Shown: positions 38,676 to 49,838 of the stretch, piece after piece | How positions within the stretch are numbered: position 1 is the first letter of the stretch | Layout of the letters: the number at the start of each line of letters is the position of its first letter | From: Viscum album | Lineage: Eukaryota; Streptophyta; Magnoliopsida; Santalales; Viscaceae | Reading direction: 5' to 3' | DNA length: 64,000 nucleotides | Assembly (NCBI GenBank): GCA_963277665.1 | Contig: OY728121.1 | Span: forward strand, 954,464,097-954,528,096 | Notes under the pieces: generated by a model | What the model was told of the DNA's origin: nothing | Database searches by the model: none | The model's input: only the letters and a program-made list of their open reading frames with translations | Translations under genes and position numbers: made by a program

Positions 38676-39014
38676 CGTAATTTCATCACAGATCATAGCC
38701 TTCATCCCGGACACAACATGGTGCCATGAATCTATGTCAATCGGCACACATTGCCGAGTGAAAACACCAATGTAGCTGCTAAACATAGCATTGTTGGGAT
38801 ACACATTTTGGCCTCGTGCATTCCATCCGACTTCAAATTTGATGCCTTTGCTTTTTGCCTTAAGAATTTTGGCTAACACCGTCAAACTACGACGCACCTA
38901 TGATTTCTGCGATGCTGGACCTTCATTCCCAACCATTTCATCGATATCAACATCATCTATATTTTCATCTAGAATGGTATCAATGACATGTGTTGATGGT
39001 TGTTGGACCTCAAC

Positions 39015-39235
39015 ACTAAGAGCAGTAGGAGTCGCAGCAGTAGGAGGAGCAGCAAGAGGAGCAGCAGCAGCAGGAGCCGCAACAGGAGGAGCAGTAGGAG
39101 CAACCAGAGCTACAGCAGGAGCAACAACAGTAGCAGCATGAGCTGCAAGAGCAGCATGTGCAGCAGTATGAGCAACAGCAGCAGCAACATGAGCTGCAGG
39201 AGCAGCAGGAGCAGCAGCAGCCGCAACAACAACTG
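39015..39235. repeat. AGC/GCA trinucleotide expansion encoding poly-Ala
   Basis: Interrupted runs of AGCAGGAGC-type triplets. In the minus-strand reading this encodes an Ala/Pro/His-rich tract at residues 25-95 of the second CACTA protein. On the plus strand the same bases give a Ser/Arg-rich open frame, which is a shadow and not a gene. Confidence 0.85.
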
Positions 39236-39393
39236 CTTGAGAGTCTTGTTCAACCGCAAGGTTAGGAGCATCAGAATGTGCAGAAGTCATCATCTGCAAA
39301 AGTGGTTGAATAGTTAATTTAGATTACATAAATTCAGTAATGATAAGATAATAACATGAGATAACAAGATATATATTACAAACAAAATATAAC

Positions 39394-42300
39394 CTATTTA
39401 CTGAACTCTTTTTTTTTCAAAGGTTGAAGGGATTTGAAACCTTTATCGACTATCCAAATCCCTTCATTGTGGTCTCCTATAACATAAAAAACATCATCTG
39501 CATTGGGACCGCTCTGAAATGATTGCGATGTACCACTAAAAGAATCATCCTCAACTGAATTTTCATCGGAACCTTCTGTAGTTTTGAACGATAAAAGAAT
39601 AATCGACCACTTTCAGTTTGCGGGATCTGGAACATAAAAAACTTGTACCACTTGTGATGCCATTATAAACTGTTCATCTTTGTACCATTCTTTACTAAAA
39701 TCAAATTTCAGAAATCCCCATTCATCTATTTTAACACCAATATTGTTATCAATCCATTTTCATTGAAAAATTGGCAATTGGAATGTCGTATAATCCAACT
39801 CCAATATTAGTTTGATAATGCCAAAGTATGACATATTTGCATAAATTGGATTTCTGTCCATACTACCAGAAACATGCATCGCTTCAGCCACTAGTGTAAC
39901 TCCACTATATTGCATGGTACTATCTTCATCATGTCCAGCGGCTATCCATCGAAGATGTTCTGAAATTGAATTGGGATTTTCATCGAACTGCTTAAAAATA
40001 TAGTCCTAAAACCATCCTATAAACTGGTGATTATGTGTATCTGATAACCATTTTTCAGCCCTCGTTGGATTGAACTGCCTAAGAATTTATTTTTTAGTTT
40101 CAATATATGGAGAAAACTCCCAACTGTTATGCAAAACATAAAGATGAGTCTGCTCCTGATCTATAATACTGATTGTCACAACTTCTCTTCCAGAAATTCC
40201 ATCACCCTCAATGCGTCCAGTGTGATGAGATTTCGGGAGACCAATGATTTCCACATCAGATAGGTATTCAGTACAAAATTCAATGGCTTCCTCAACAATA
40301 TATCGCTCCACTATACAACCCTCTGGCCAACTTCGATTTTTGACATACCCTTTCAAAATCTTCATATACCATTCAACAAGATACATCCATCTATAGTGCA
40401 CAGGACCACAAAGTCAAATCTCTCTCACCAAGTGAATCGTCAAATGAACCATTATATCAAAGAATGTTGGTGGGAAGAACATTTCTAATTCACATAATAT
40501 GATGATAATTTCTTTTTCCATAGCTGGAAATTTCCCTAGGTCTAAAACATTGCTACATATATCTTTGAAAAAGAAACAAAGTTTGATTAACATATGACGA
40601 ACATTCTTGGAAAAAATGCAATGTAAACCTATAGGAATTAGATCTTGCATCAAAACATGGCAATCAAGTGATTTCAAACCTTTTAACTTCAAATAATTCA
40701 TTGACCCAATGTTCTTGATATTTGATGAGTACCCCTCTGGAACCTTTACATCATTGAAGAAGTTTCAAAACTGATATCTCTCCGCCCTAGAAAGAGTATA
40801 AGCAGCTGGAGGAAGAAACATTCGATTTTCCCCCTTCACGAGAGCCATCTCTTCTCATATACCCATGTCAACCATGTCCAACCTTGCCTAAATTCCATCT
40901 TTTGTTTTTCCAGGGTCATTTAGCAACATTCTGATAACACTTTCACATACATTTTTTTCCACATGCATCACATCAAGAAAATGTCTTACGTACAAACAAT
41001 TCCAGTATGGTAATTCAAAAAAACGGATCTCTTTTTCCATCTGATTTTCGTAAGGTTTTTCAAAAATGGTTTACCAAAAATAGTGTTCAGATCTTTTACT
41101 TTCTCAAACAGCTGATCACCTATTAGTGGAGATGGTGTTGCGCATTTTTATGAACTTACATTGAATGATATCGTCCATGATCGGTACTTATGTCGATGAG
41201 GTAGAAATCTACGATGTCCTAGAAACACAGATTTTGAGGAATGTTTCAACCTAATTGATTCTGTATCTTCTTCGCACACAGGACACCCTTGAGTTCCTTT
41301 AATTCTATAGCCTAAAAAATTTCCATAAACAGAGAAATAATTTATTGTCCCATACAACATCGCTCTCAACGTGAATTATTCACTTTTATAAGAATCATAC
41401 AACATTACACATGAGTCCCACAATTACATCAAATCCTCTATCAAAGGAGCCAAATAAACATCAATATAATTACCTGGTTTTTTTGGTCCTGATATAAGCA
41501 TAGATAACATGATGAATTTCTGCTTCATGTATAACCAGGGTGGAATGTTATAATTTACCAACATAACAGGCCATGTACTATGAGTGCTGGTTTCAAAACC
41601 AAAAGGATTCACTCCATCTGTAGATAACGCAAGACGAAGGTTTCTCAGCTCTTTTCCAAATTCAGGATACTCATGATCAATTTTCTTCCATTGAGGAGAG
41701 TCGGCCGAATGATGTAATAACCCATCTTTATTTCTTTTATCTGCATGCCACGACAATTGTATTGCAGTTTCTTCACTTCCATATAGACGCCTAAACCTTG
41801 GAATGATTGGAAAGTACCATACAACTTTCATAGGATTGTATTTATCTTTCTTGTTTCGAGAAGCACCACACTTTGGGAATTCTGTAAGTGATTTTTTCTC
41901 TTCACGAAACAATATATAGTCTTTCAGGGAGGCATTTATTCTTTCAAAAATCATTCCCATCGAGCGTAACATTCGTCTAGCTTCATTTGTCCATCTTGGG
42001 AGCTCATTATCTTCCAGGAGCATGTCATTCAAGAGAGCAAGTAGTTCCGTAAAACTGACATCACTCCATCCGTTGCCTGCTTTCAATTTATACAACTTCA
42101 GTACATCTGACAATGTTGTATACTTAGTGCAAGCAGCATACAATGGTATCTTTTCACAACTCTTTAACTTCTCAAACAATTTTGGGCAATCACAGAGTTC
42201 ATCTTGAATTGTATTTGTAATTTAATCAATACGATCTCCATCATCATTGACATATGTAATCACATCCTCCATACAGTCTTCTTCATTATCCATATTTGTA

Positions 42301-42590
42301 TTCATATCTGACGATCCATAAAACGCAGTTTTATCCCAGCCAGTAGCAACATTCTCTTTTTCTCCATGTTTATTCCAACAATTATAACTCCGATCTATTC
42401 TGTGACATATCAAATGTTCTTCCAACTCCTCTGGAGTAAGTAGTCTATAATAACAACAACGTAAACATGGACAAAGAATTTGAGAAGGATCCTTTGCGTG
42501 ATCCTTTGCAAACTTGATGAACTCTTTCACTCCATTCTCGTACTCTATTGTTAAACGATTAGCATCCATCCAATCTTTATACGTCTCCAT
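39394..42590 (-). pseudogene. TNP2-like: CACTA transposase, TNP2-like
   Basis: The start METYKDWMD opens the transposase-associated domain (42590-42330) with the CPCLRCC cysteine cluster. The TNP2 domain (42179-41055) includes PLYAACTKYTTLSDVL, LSTDGVNPFG, the YGTIN segment, GCPVCEE and DVMHVEKNV. DUF4218 follows (40701-40170: LKGLKSLDCHVLMQ, FFPPTFFDIMVHL, RWMY, ILKGYVKNR, EGCIVERY), then a DUF4216-like C-terminus (about 39720-39394: DEWGFLKFDF, EWYKDEQFIMASQ, DPAN). Transposases of this family cut the element out and reinsert it. Most breaks are in-frame stops (e.g. 42222-42224, 41424-41426, 40414-40416), so reading resumes in the same frame. The usual INDF Asp is replaced by Tyr (INYF). 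About 3.2 kb, a full-length relic. Confidence 0.88.
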
Positions 42591-42759
42591 CCTATTTGAA
42601 TATCAAATATTAGTATTTATGGTTCAAGTACACAAAACAAGAATTCCAAATATATTAGAAGAGAACCAATTCCTTATAAAAATGGAGATTAATAGAGCCT
42701 AACCATTAGTATTTATTCATATTAATTAAATATAATTACTTTAGATTCATTATAGTTTC

Positions 42760-43200
42760 CTCAAATCACCCCAGACCAAACACAAGAATAATCAAGAATG
42801 ATACATCTACCACTCCTAGGTCTCTGACCTACATTCAATATCATCATGCCTAAATACTCACTGCTGGTGGAAGTGAAACCGTTCCTGATGATCATGCCAA
42901 GAAGAAATGGAAACCAAAAGGGGGAGTGAATCAAAATACCCCAAACAAGATGAAAAAACATGGTATTTGAGAATAGGTTAGTGGCTTTCATGTTGGCTAG
43001 ACACCTATCTAATAGACTCCACAAGCGGTGATGGCCCCTACAGTTGTTGCACGAGGTGAAACTGTCACCTGAGAAGCTGAGATCAATGAGGCCCTTCACA
43101 GCCATGAACTAAACAAACTCAATGATGGCCTTCCTCTAGAATGGACTTCTACCTTTTTCTTTGGGTTGGAAATGACATTAACGTCACCCCCAACAAACAA
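42760..43200 (-). pseudogene. LINE (L1-type) endonuclease fragment nested in the CACTA element
   Basis: On the minus strand, GGDVNVISNP (the GGDFNVI motif of apurinic-type endonucleases) leads, after one frame change near 43100, into GLIDLSFSGDSFTSCNN, HHRLWSLLDRCLAN and NLFSNTMFFHL. This is the C-terminal half of the plant L1 endonuclease domain, ending where the catalytic SDH motif should stand but appears as a different residue run (WGILIHSPF). No reverse transcriptase follows. It is a truncated piece, either inserted in or captured by the transposon upstream of its transposase gene. Confidence 0.78.
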
Positions 43201-43763
43201 TTGATGGTGGTCAGGATCGAAGGTATTTTGTTCAAAAGGACAATCAATCCCCCACAATTTTTTAAAATAACAATACCAATACCATTTAAAAATAAGACAT
43301 TTTAATTTATTTTGGAAATCATTCAGAAAAAAATTCAATAAACAAACACATGCCAAACCATTTAGAATTTTATTTAAGGAATCAACTTATCTTTATTTTA
43401 AACCATGATTTTCATTTACAATACCAAATCCACCAACGGTAGAAGGAAGCCTAATTTATTTCAATGAAAAAGGTTAATTCACAACAAGATACCATCCATT
43501 CCATATATTATATTAATTAATAGGGTTATTTTGTGCTTCAAAATTATCAAAACATGTCTAAACAACTTCAAATGGATAAAATATGATTTCATGAAACACA
43601 TGAATCCCAAAAAGAAGATATAGTATAGAAACACCCACTTGGAATCTAAATGAGTCTACTAAAATGAAGAACATAATATATCTCCAACTATATCAATGCT
43701 TTCTCATATACAACGACACCACTAGCTAGATAGTGGCCCTCACCAAGAACATCATACATCTCT

Positions 43764-43872
43764 AAATAAGAGACTACAACCACTAACCATGAAGAACATC
43801 ATAAGATGGAAATATACTAAGAACACATCCCTTCACCCAAATAAGAGACTACAACCACTAACCATGAAGAAC
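43764..43872. repeat. 34-bp perfect direct repeat, 75-bp period
   Basis: The 34 bases at 43764-43797 recur exactly at 43839-43872. The unit contains AAGAGACTACAACCACTAAC. Perfect identity in such an old element suggests a recent local duplication. Confidence 0.8.
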
Positions 43873-45069
43873 CACTAAGAGCATAATTTGAAACATGAGG
43901 AAAGGTACACCCAAAACATACCAATGAATTTAAATGAAATAATTTCTAAAACAAACCATTGAAATCCTCAAATGTTCCTAACATCAAACCCCATCATTTC
44001 TCCTAATAAAATTCTTTGATAACACTATTTCATGGCCTATAACCATTTAGACCCATCTATTGGTTAGTAGATTATAGTGTAGTGACCCCCTGAAACCATC
44101 CTCCAACATGTCATGGGTTAGTGAATGCACCGAGGGTATTTATCACAACCATGTGCAATGTACTTCTAATAATAAATAATTGATATAGTTTAACATCAAG
44201 TTGTATAGATGATTTTTTTGAATGATACCAAGTGAATTTTAGTATGATAAATATGTGTGATAAGACATTTTTGGTCTAACTAAAAGGGGATATAGCCTAA
44301 TGAGTGTATTTTGGATTCACAAAAAATATGACTCTATGTGGTATAGGGGTTTTTCAACTAGTAGGAGTATGGACCACTTAGTGAAAATGGTCCTCTATGC
44401 GGGGGAATGTCTTCATTTAGAGTGTGGAATAATATGTATGGTTCCCATAGAATAAGGCCCATTTGAATTGGATATTTGGGCTCATGGGTAATTTTTTGAT
44501 GCCTCTACTGGGGAAATCACTCAGGCGTGAATCTGTTTCCTTGGGCTAGCCACAATCCTCATAACCTACCTTACCTATTTCCAAAGGTGGAAAGAGTCCA
44601 CCTCCATGGTTGATAATATTGTCCCCTTGATTGGAATGGGAATATGGGATGTTAGATATTCCTTCTATAGTTTCCTTCTTGGAGTATGATTCCTATTCTA
44701 GGTCTTTGTTCTAGATATAAGACATGTTTCTGAATCTAGTTTTTGGTTCTACTCTCTAGTGGACACTAGTTAATTATAATTATTATTCTAGTTACAGGGA
44801 ATATACTTTTAGTTGAATATAATAATGGTGGTGATTGTATTGATAAACTATAAAATTCATCTAAAATTGAGGTTATTAATTTTTCATTATCTCATGACAT
44901 GAGGCGTATTATCTGTAATACATGAGTCATACCATGATTGATAATTGGTAACTTATTCTTATTACAGAAGGAATTCAAGTCTTATAACCTCTATAATATT
45001 ATGCACATTACACAAGGTGGATCACATTTTTCATGTGAGGAATCTACACCAATTTGGTTCATAAAATAT

Positions 45070-45490
45070 ATTCGTAGCACATAAGGATTTCTATATTCAT
45101 CAACTAATGAATCGTGTTCTTATCACTCCAGGTAAGAACATAAGATCATCTACTAAGGGAAGTTTTTAGAGATCGTATGCTCATCACATAGGGGATTCTT
45201 TGGCACATTGCCTAAGGAATCTCATGCTCCTAATGTGAGGTATAATCCTAGGATCATTACGTAAGAGATGAATAAGATATCTTATGATCATCACTTAGGG
45301 TATTCTTAGGCATATCCCCTAATGAATCTATTTATAATCTCATGAGGTATAATCAAGGGAACATTATTTGGGAGATAAAGAAGATCTCATATTCCCATAA
45401 CATAGGGACTTCATATTCTCTTCACCTAAGGCAACCTAGGATTATCACCTAGAGTTGCATGTTTCCTGAATTAAGAGTGGTCATAGGTTT
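45070..45490. repeat. Loose tandem repeat with TCATCACNTAGGG and GAGGTATAAT words
   Basis: GAGGTATAAT recurs at about 45237 and 45344, and TCATCAC(A/T)TAGGG-like words occur several times, suggesting a diverged repeat of about 107 bases with shorter internal periodicity. It is weak and needs a dot-plot. Confidence 0.45.
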
Positions 45491-46099
45491 ATATCTCGGT
45501 AAAGGACCTCACATATTTGAATTTTAGAAGAGGGAACCACCCGATACACTCATCGCGTTGGGGGTGAGCATAGTTTTATAGCCACCATTTCATTTTTATC
45601 CATGAAGTTATTCAATTCCCACCAAACCCTTTTCAATTTCATCATTAACAACTATATTCTATGTCACTGGGAAACTAAAAGGAAAACCCATATCAACCAA
45701 CGATGTCATCTCCCACAATAACCCACTCATTATATCTTTTTAACAATGGAAAGGTTGATGCTTCCCCACTGCACGATTTTACACCTCAACCATCTCACAT
45801 TTTCCCCCAATGGAATCTATCACAACCAAACTAACAAAAAACATCTCAAACAACCCCACAAAAACACAATGATGATTTTAAACAATAAAAGTAAACAAGA
45901 ACCATGTTCTTGAGAAATATAATGAAAATTAGTAAACACGTGTGAATTATCCCCTTTACATCATTTTCCATCATGTATGGTTCATTTTCTTCAATCGGTC
46001 AATCAATAATACTCACCCATAGAATAAAAAAGAATGTTAAAAAAATGATATAAAAATGGGAGAGGAGAACAATATTGAAAAAAGATTTGGAACACATTC

Positions 46100-46280
46100 C
46101 TTAAAGGAGGTCCGGAAAACCGAATCTTGAAAGCGTTGCGGGCGGCGGAGGTCCGACAAACTGAAGCTCGAGGGTGGCGGAGGTCCGGAAACACGAACTC
46201 AGTGGGTGACGGAGGTCCAGCAATGAGAAGCGAGGGCGGCGGAGGTCCGGAAACGTGATCTCAATGGGCGGCAGAGGAGA
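46100..46280. repeat. GC-rich ~41-bp tandem repeat near the CACTA 5' end
   Basis: Four to five copies of GGCGGCGGAGGTCCGGAAA-like units, many CpGs preserved, spaced about 40 bases. It lies 530-700 bases inside the right end, upstream of the minus-strand genes. A GC-rich tract of this kind near the 5' end recalls the GC-rich leader regions of En/Spm-type elements. A role in expression or methylation control is inference. Confidence 0.75.
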
Positions 46281-46369
46281 GTCACAGGGTTCCAGTACCG
46301 TGAGAGCTTTAGGTCGCAATAAAACGAGGGCACTGTTTGACTGACTTTATAAAAAAATACACTAAGGTT

Positions 46370-46790
46370 TTATCAGCGCTAAAAAAGCGCTGATAAAGAC
46401 TACCTTTATTAGTGAAAACATTTTAGCGCTGATAATAGTACCCTTTATCAGCGCTACAAAAGTGCTAATATATCCTTACTGTATCAGCGCTAAAATTTTA
46501 GCGCTGATATAGGGAGTCTTTATCAGTGCTTTTCTAGCGCTAATAAAGGGTCTTTTTATCAGCACTATTTTAGCACTGATAAAGGTTACCCTGTATAAGC
46601 GCTAAAATTTTAGCGCTGATAAAGGATTTCTTTATCCGCGCTTTTCTAGCACTGATACAGGGTTTCTTTATCAGTGCTTTTCTGGCACTTATATAGAGGC
46701 CCTCTATCAACGCTAAAATTTTAGCGCTGATACAGGGTAACCTTTATCAGTGGTTTTTCTTAGCGCTGATATAAGGGGCGCTTCCCTTTC
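46370..46790. repeat. Right subterminal repeats of the CACTA element (palindromic)
   Basis: About twenty copies in both orientations of TTTATCAGCGCT / AGCGCTGATAAAGG. Many are paired head to head around TAAAATTTTA, giving near-perfect palindromes of about 30 bases, such as those near 46485-46512, 46597-46625 and 46706-46734. Sequence agreement between copies is high. Confidence 0.9.
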
Positions 46791-46810
46791 CTGTTTTTAT
46801 AGTAGTGCCA

Positions 46811-49800
46811 TGGACACTTTTTTACGTGTAAATCTACTTAAATCATTCCTAAATTTTCCTTTTCATATCTTCATATTGTGAATATTCAACCCTGATATAA
46901 TTCAAGTGTATCCATATAGATGTAACATTCTTTTATTGATTGTGGAAATTAATGTCTAAAACCAAAATTCTATACTCATGGGTTTAAATATTGTGTTTTT
47001 TTATATTTTATTGATGTGGAATACATAATGATATATATATGGAGGGTGAACCCTAACAGTACTCCAGTAATTTTTTTGAATAATTAATATTGGGAGATTA
47101 CATGTTTATGATACCTTGGTTTCATTACATGGTAATATTTTATAATACAATAGTGAAAAACATTGTTAATATGAAGGGTGTTACTTGATAGAGATGAATT
47201 GGGTAAATAATTAAACTCAAGAAATTACATTTTCATGATACCTAGATAGAATGTCTGGTTAAGGTTTTTTAATAGCTTGGTGAATTACATTGATAATATT
47301 CTATTTTGACACCATAGGGATGATTTTTTTTATATAATTACGAATGAATCATGTTTAGGTTATAGAATAATTTCCATGTTATGCATCATATACTTTATCA
47401 TTTTATACCTCTTCTCCTTATGTTATGATCTTATATTATGCATTAATTTTTACACATTATGTTTATTTATGATTCATTTTCATTATTTATTCCCTATTGG
47501 GCTTTAGGATCAAATCATTTCTTATGTTTCAATTTCACCATTTTATAAAGAAATGTTTTAAATAATATGTGCCTAGAAATGTATATTGGGTAGGGGATAA
47601 TTTTGGAAACATGGTAAGATTTTAATGAATTATGATATTGCTTATATTGTTGGAAAATTTTCCATCTTTCAAAAAAGAAATATGTTTTGTTAGTTAATAT
47701 TTTTCTTAACTCTTTAAAACTCTAAACCTAATAGTTCTTGGTAATAGATTTTAAACAAATATTTTCCTAAAGTCCTTTAATTTATTTGGATATGACTATG
47801 GTGTGCTCTACCAATTCACATAGGATAAATAAGTAGAGAAAAACCTAATTATTAAATACTCTAAAGAAACAATTTTAATGGGATTTAAGGTTATTCTAGG
47901 TTTTGAAACTTTTAACATCAAATTAAACTACCAAGATAAACTATTTTTTGGATTAGTAATATTTAGTTAGTTGATCAATAATATCTATATGAAGTTGAAG
48001 AAAATAAACATCAATGGTAAATACTACTTCCATGCAATAAACTAGAAAATCCAGGGTTTTATTTATGGATGTATGGGTAGTGGTTATATAATTCCAAAAA
48101 AAAAATATTAATGAGTTTATAAGGAAAATATTTTTTAGCCATATCCATCATCTACTGAGGTATATTTGAATGATACTTATTGAATGTCTCTATTTGTCCC
48201 TTTGAATATGTGTGATAGCAGATTGAGTGATTGGACATAATGTGATATTTTTAATAGAACTAATTTAGCTCTAATATATATAAATTATTTCCATTATCTA
48301 TCAAAATTATACAAGAAATTAAAAATATTTCGATAATGTTGTAATTTATGAATTCAAACACAACCCTTTCCCTATATTTTTTCAAGCATAAAACTTTAGT
48401 CTCTTTATAGATGGAGTGTGTAGTAGTAAGGATGAACTAAAACTTCCTATCATTGGGTAGAGGATTAGGATGTGTAATATATATTCCCTAAATGGAAAAT
48501 TATAAGGAGTACTTAGTAGTTTGAAAAAATAGTAGGTTTTATAGATGAAATTATCATGTATTTGACATGCATTCTACCTTTTTCAAAATTTCAAAAAATC
48601 ATGCATCAATGATGACTATGACTACCCATGTATCCTAATTTAGAGAAAAATCTTGTTTCGTGAATACAGATCATAGAAAACACCTATATAGATATCTAGT
48701 GTGATAGATAGGGTCTACCATCCTTTGATTCATATGGTCATGACCCCATCAATGCCTAATTTATAGTGTTTTTTTAGAAATTAATTCTTTTTATAAATGG
48801 TAAAATTTTATTCCCATCAATGAATTTTCTTATTTATGTGTTGATATTATAGAAAATCCCCCTTTTAATGATATTCCAATATATGATAAATATAGTTTTT
48901 AGTTTTTTCAGTTATAAAATATGGGGGATCACCTTGATATGTGGTTATATCGAGTATATTGATATCCTCCACAAATTCCCTAATAAACAGAGAGATCACT
49001 CTTTAATGTGAAATAAAAATAACCATCTTGTATTAATTTAGAAACATAAGGGTGATGTATATATTTTTATTGCATATTCTTGAGAATTGTGAGAGCATGA
49101 AATATGACAAAAAATAGTTATAAAAGAAATTATAATATTAACTCCAAAATGTAATCATATAGGGCGCTCAACTCCTCATTAATGTAATAGTCACCATTTA
49201 TTTAATTGATTATCCATTTTAATCACCATAAACATTCAATCATTATACCGAATACAATAAGGAAAAATCCATACCTATTATTCGAGCTTATTGTTCTATC
49301 TTGTTGTTAGTGAACCCTTCTAAGAGGTGGAAATTGTATGAAGAAACTTCCATTACTATAGAAATGAAGAAAATTACTAAAATGAATCTATTTCTCCTCA
49401 AGAAATATATCATTTTCCTATTTAAACATTAAGAAGGTTTATGAATGTATATTTAATATATAGGGGAAGATTCCCAAGTAGATAAAATTTAATCATTTAG
49501 GAGTTCTATTTTCAAAGGTGATCCTTCAAGGGAAGGATGTGTTTCTAGGAAATTTTATAGATGTCTTCTATTGATCACCTTAGAGGATAAAAAATGAAAG
49601 TTAAATTACTATATGATGATTAAACATATTTTAAGTCTTCCTATCAAACATAACATGACCATGGATATATTTGATTAGATCCAAGTTTTTAATCCAATGG
49701 ATCTCATGATATTGCAAAAATGGTTAATCTTATTATATTAAACGATCCACTCAATGAAATTTTTCTTCATATCAGTTTATAAATATAATAATCGTTCATC

Positions 49801-49838
49801 ATTATACAGAAGTACTATAGGATATTTTACTTATTTTC
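46811..49838. other. AT-rich intergenic DNA, nothing recognised
   Basis: About 3 kb beyond the CACTA right end. Frames are all very short. No RNA gene or repeat pair was identified. Confidence 0.45.

Larger units (their letters stand above)
35894..39299 (-). pseudogene. CACTA second gene: plant transposase (Ptta/En/Spm) domain fused to ULP1-like protease
   Basis: Minus-strand spliced gene. The N-terminus (39299-38898) is Ala-rich from an AGC trinucleotide expansion. The Ptta/En/Spm transposase domain follows (38897-38188: FEVGWNARGQ, SWHHV, DYVLRLIGKIHR, YPYHKERMGYASLEKKM), then a DUF8039-like segment (37548-37186: VFNIPDATLHNRQL, IGTFIAWTSKLV). A C48/ULP1 protease domain comes last, with HWLLIAVN (His codon 36517-36519), IYFLDS (Asp 36476-36478), DCGYYVCKFM (Cys 36129-36131) and a C-terminal YSQDDIDLFRKEW. 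Introns with good GT...AG ends are visible, e.g. 38675-38595 and 38384-38305. ULP1 proteases cut SUMO-type conjugates; the role in transposons is not settled. An in-frame TAG at 38898-38900 and other breaks make it a pseudogene. Confidence 0.8.
43357..46100. other. Anonymous interior of the CACTA element between LINE fragment and 5' end
   Basis: About 2.7 kb with no recognised coding domain. It includes a 34-bp exact duplication (43764 and 43839) and a loosely repetitive part (about 45070-45490). The first exon or leader of the transposase might lie here but cannot be picked out. Confidence 0.5.
31532..46807 (-). mobile_element. CACTA (En/Spm) transposon, 15.3 kb, with CCA target duplication
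   Basis: Right terminus read inward is CACTACTATAAAAACAGGAA. The left terminus is CAATACTACAAATACGGGAA, 16 of 20 bases identical. The three bases outside each end (31529-31531 and 46808-46810) are both CCA, the 3-bp duplication made by this superfamily. Subterminal regions (31550-31800 and 46370-46790) are dense with inverted TTTATCAGCGCT / AGCGCTGATAAA repeats. Two genes lie on the minus strand: a TNP2-type transposase (42590-39394) and a second gene with plant-transposase and ULP1 domains (39299-35894). Three tandem arrays and a LINE fragment fill the rest. Both genes carry stops, so this copy is no longer autonomous. Confidence 0.9.

Noticed and set aside
38791..39317. Plus-strand open frames of 105-116 codons (Ser/Arg-rich and Ala/Gly-rich)
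   Set aside because: They are shadows of the AGC trinucleotide expansion in the minus-strand transposon gene.
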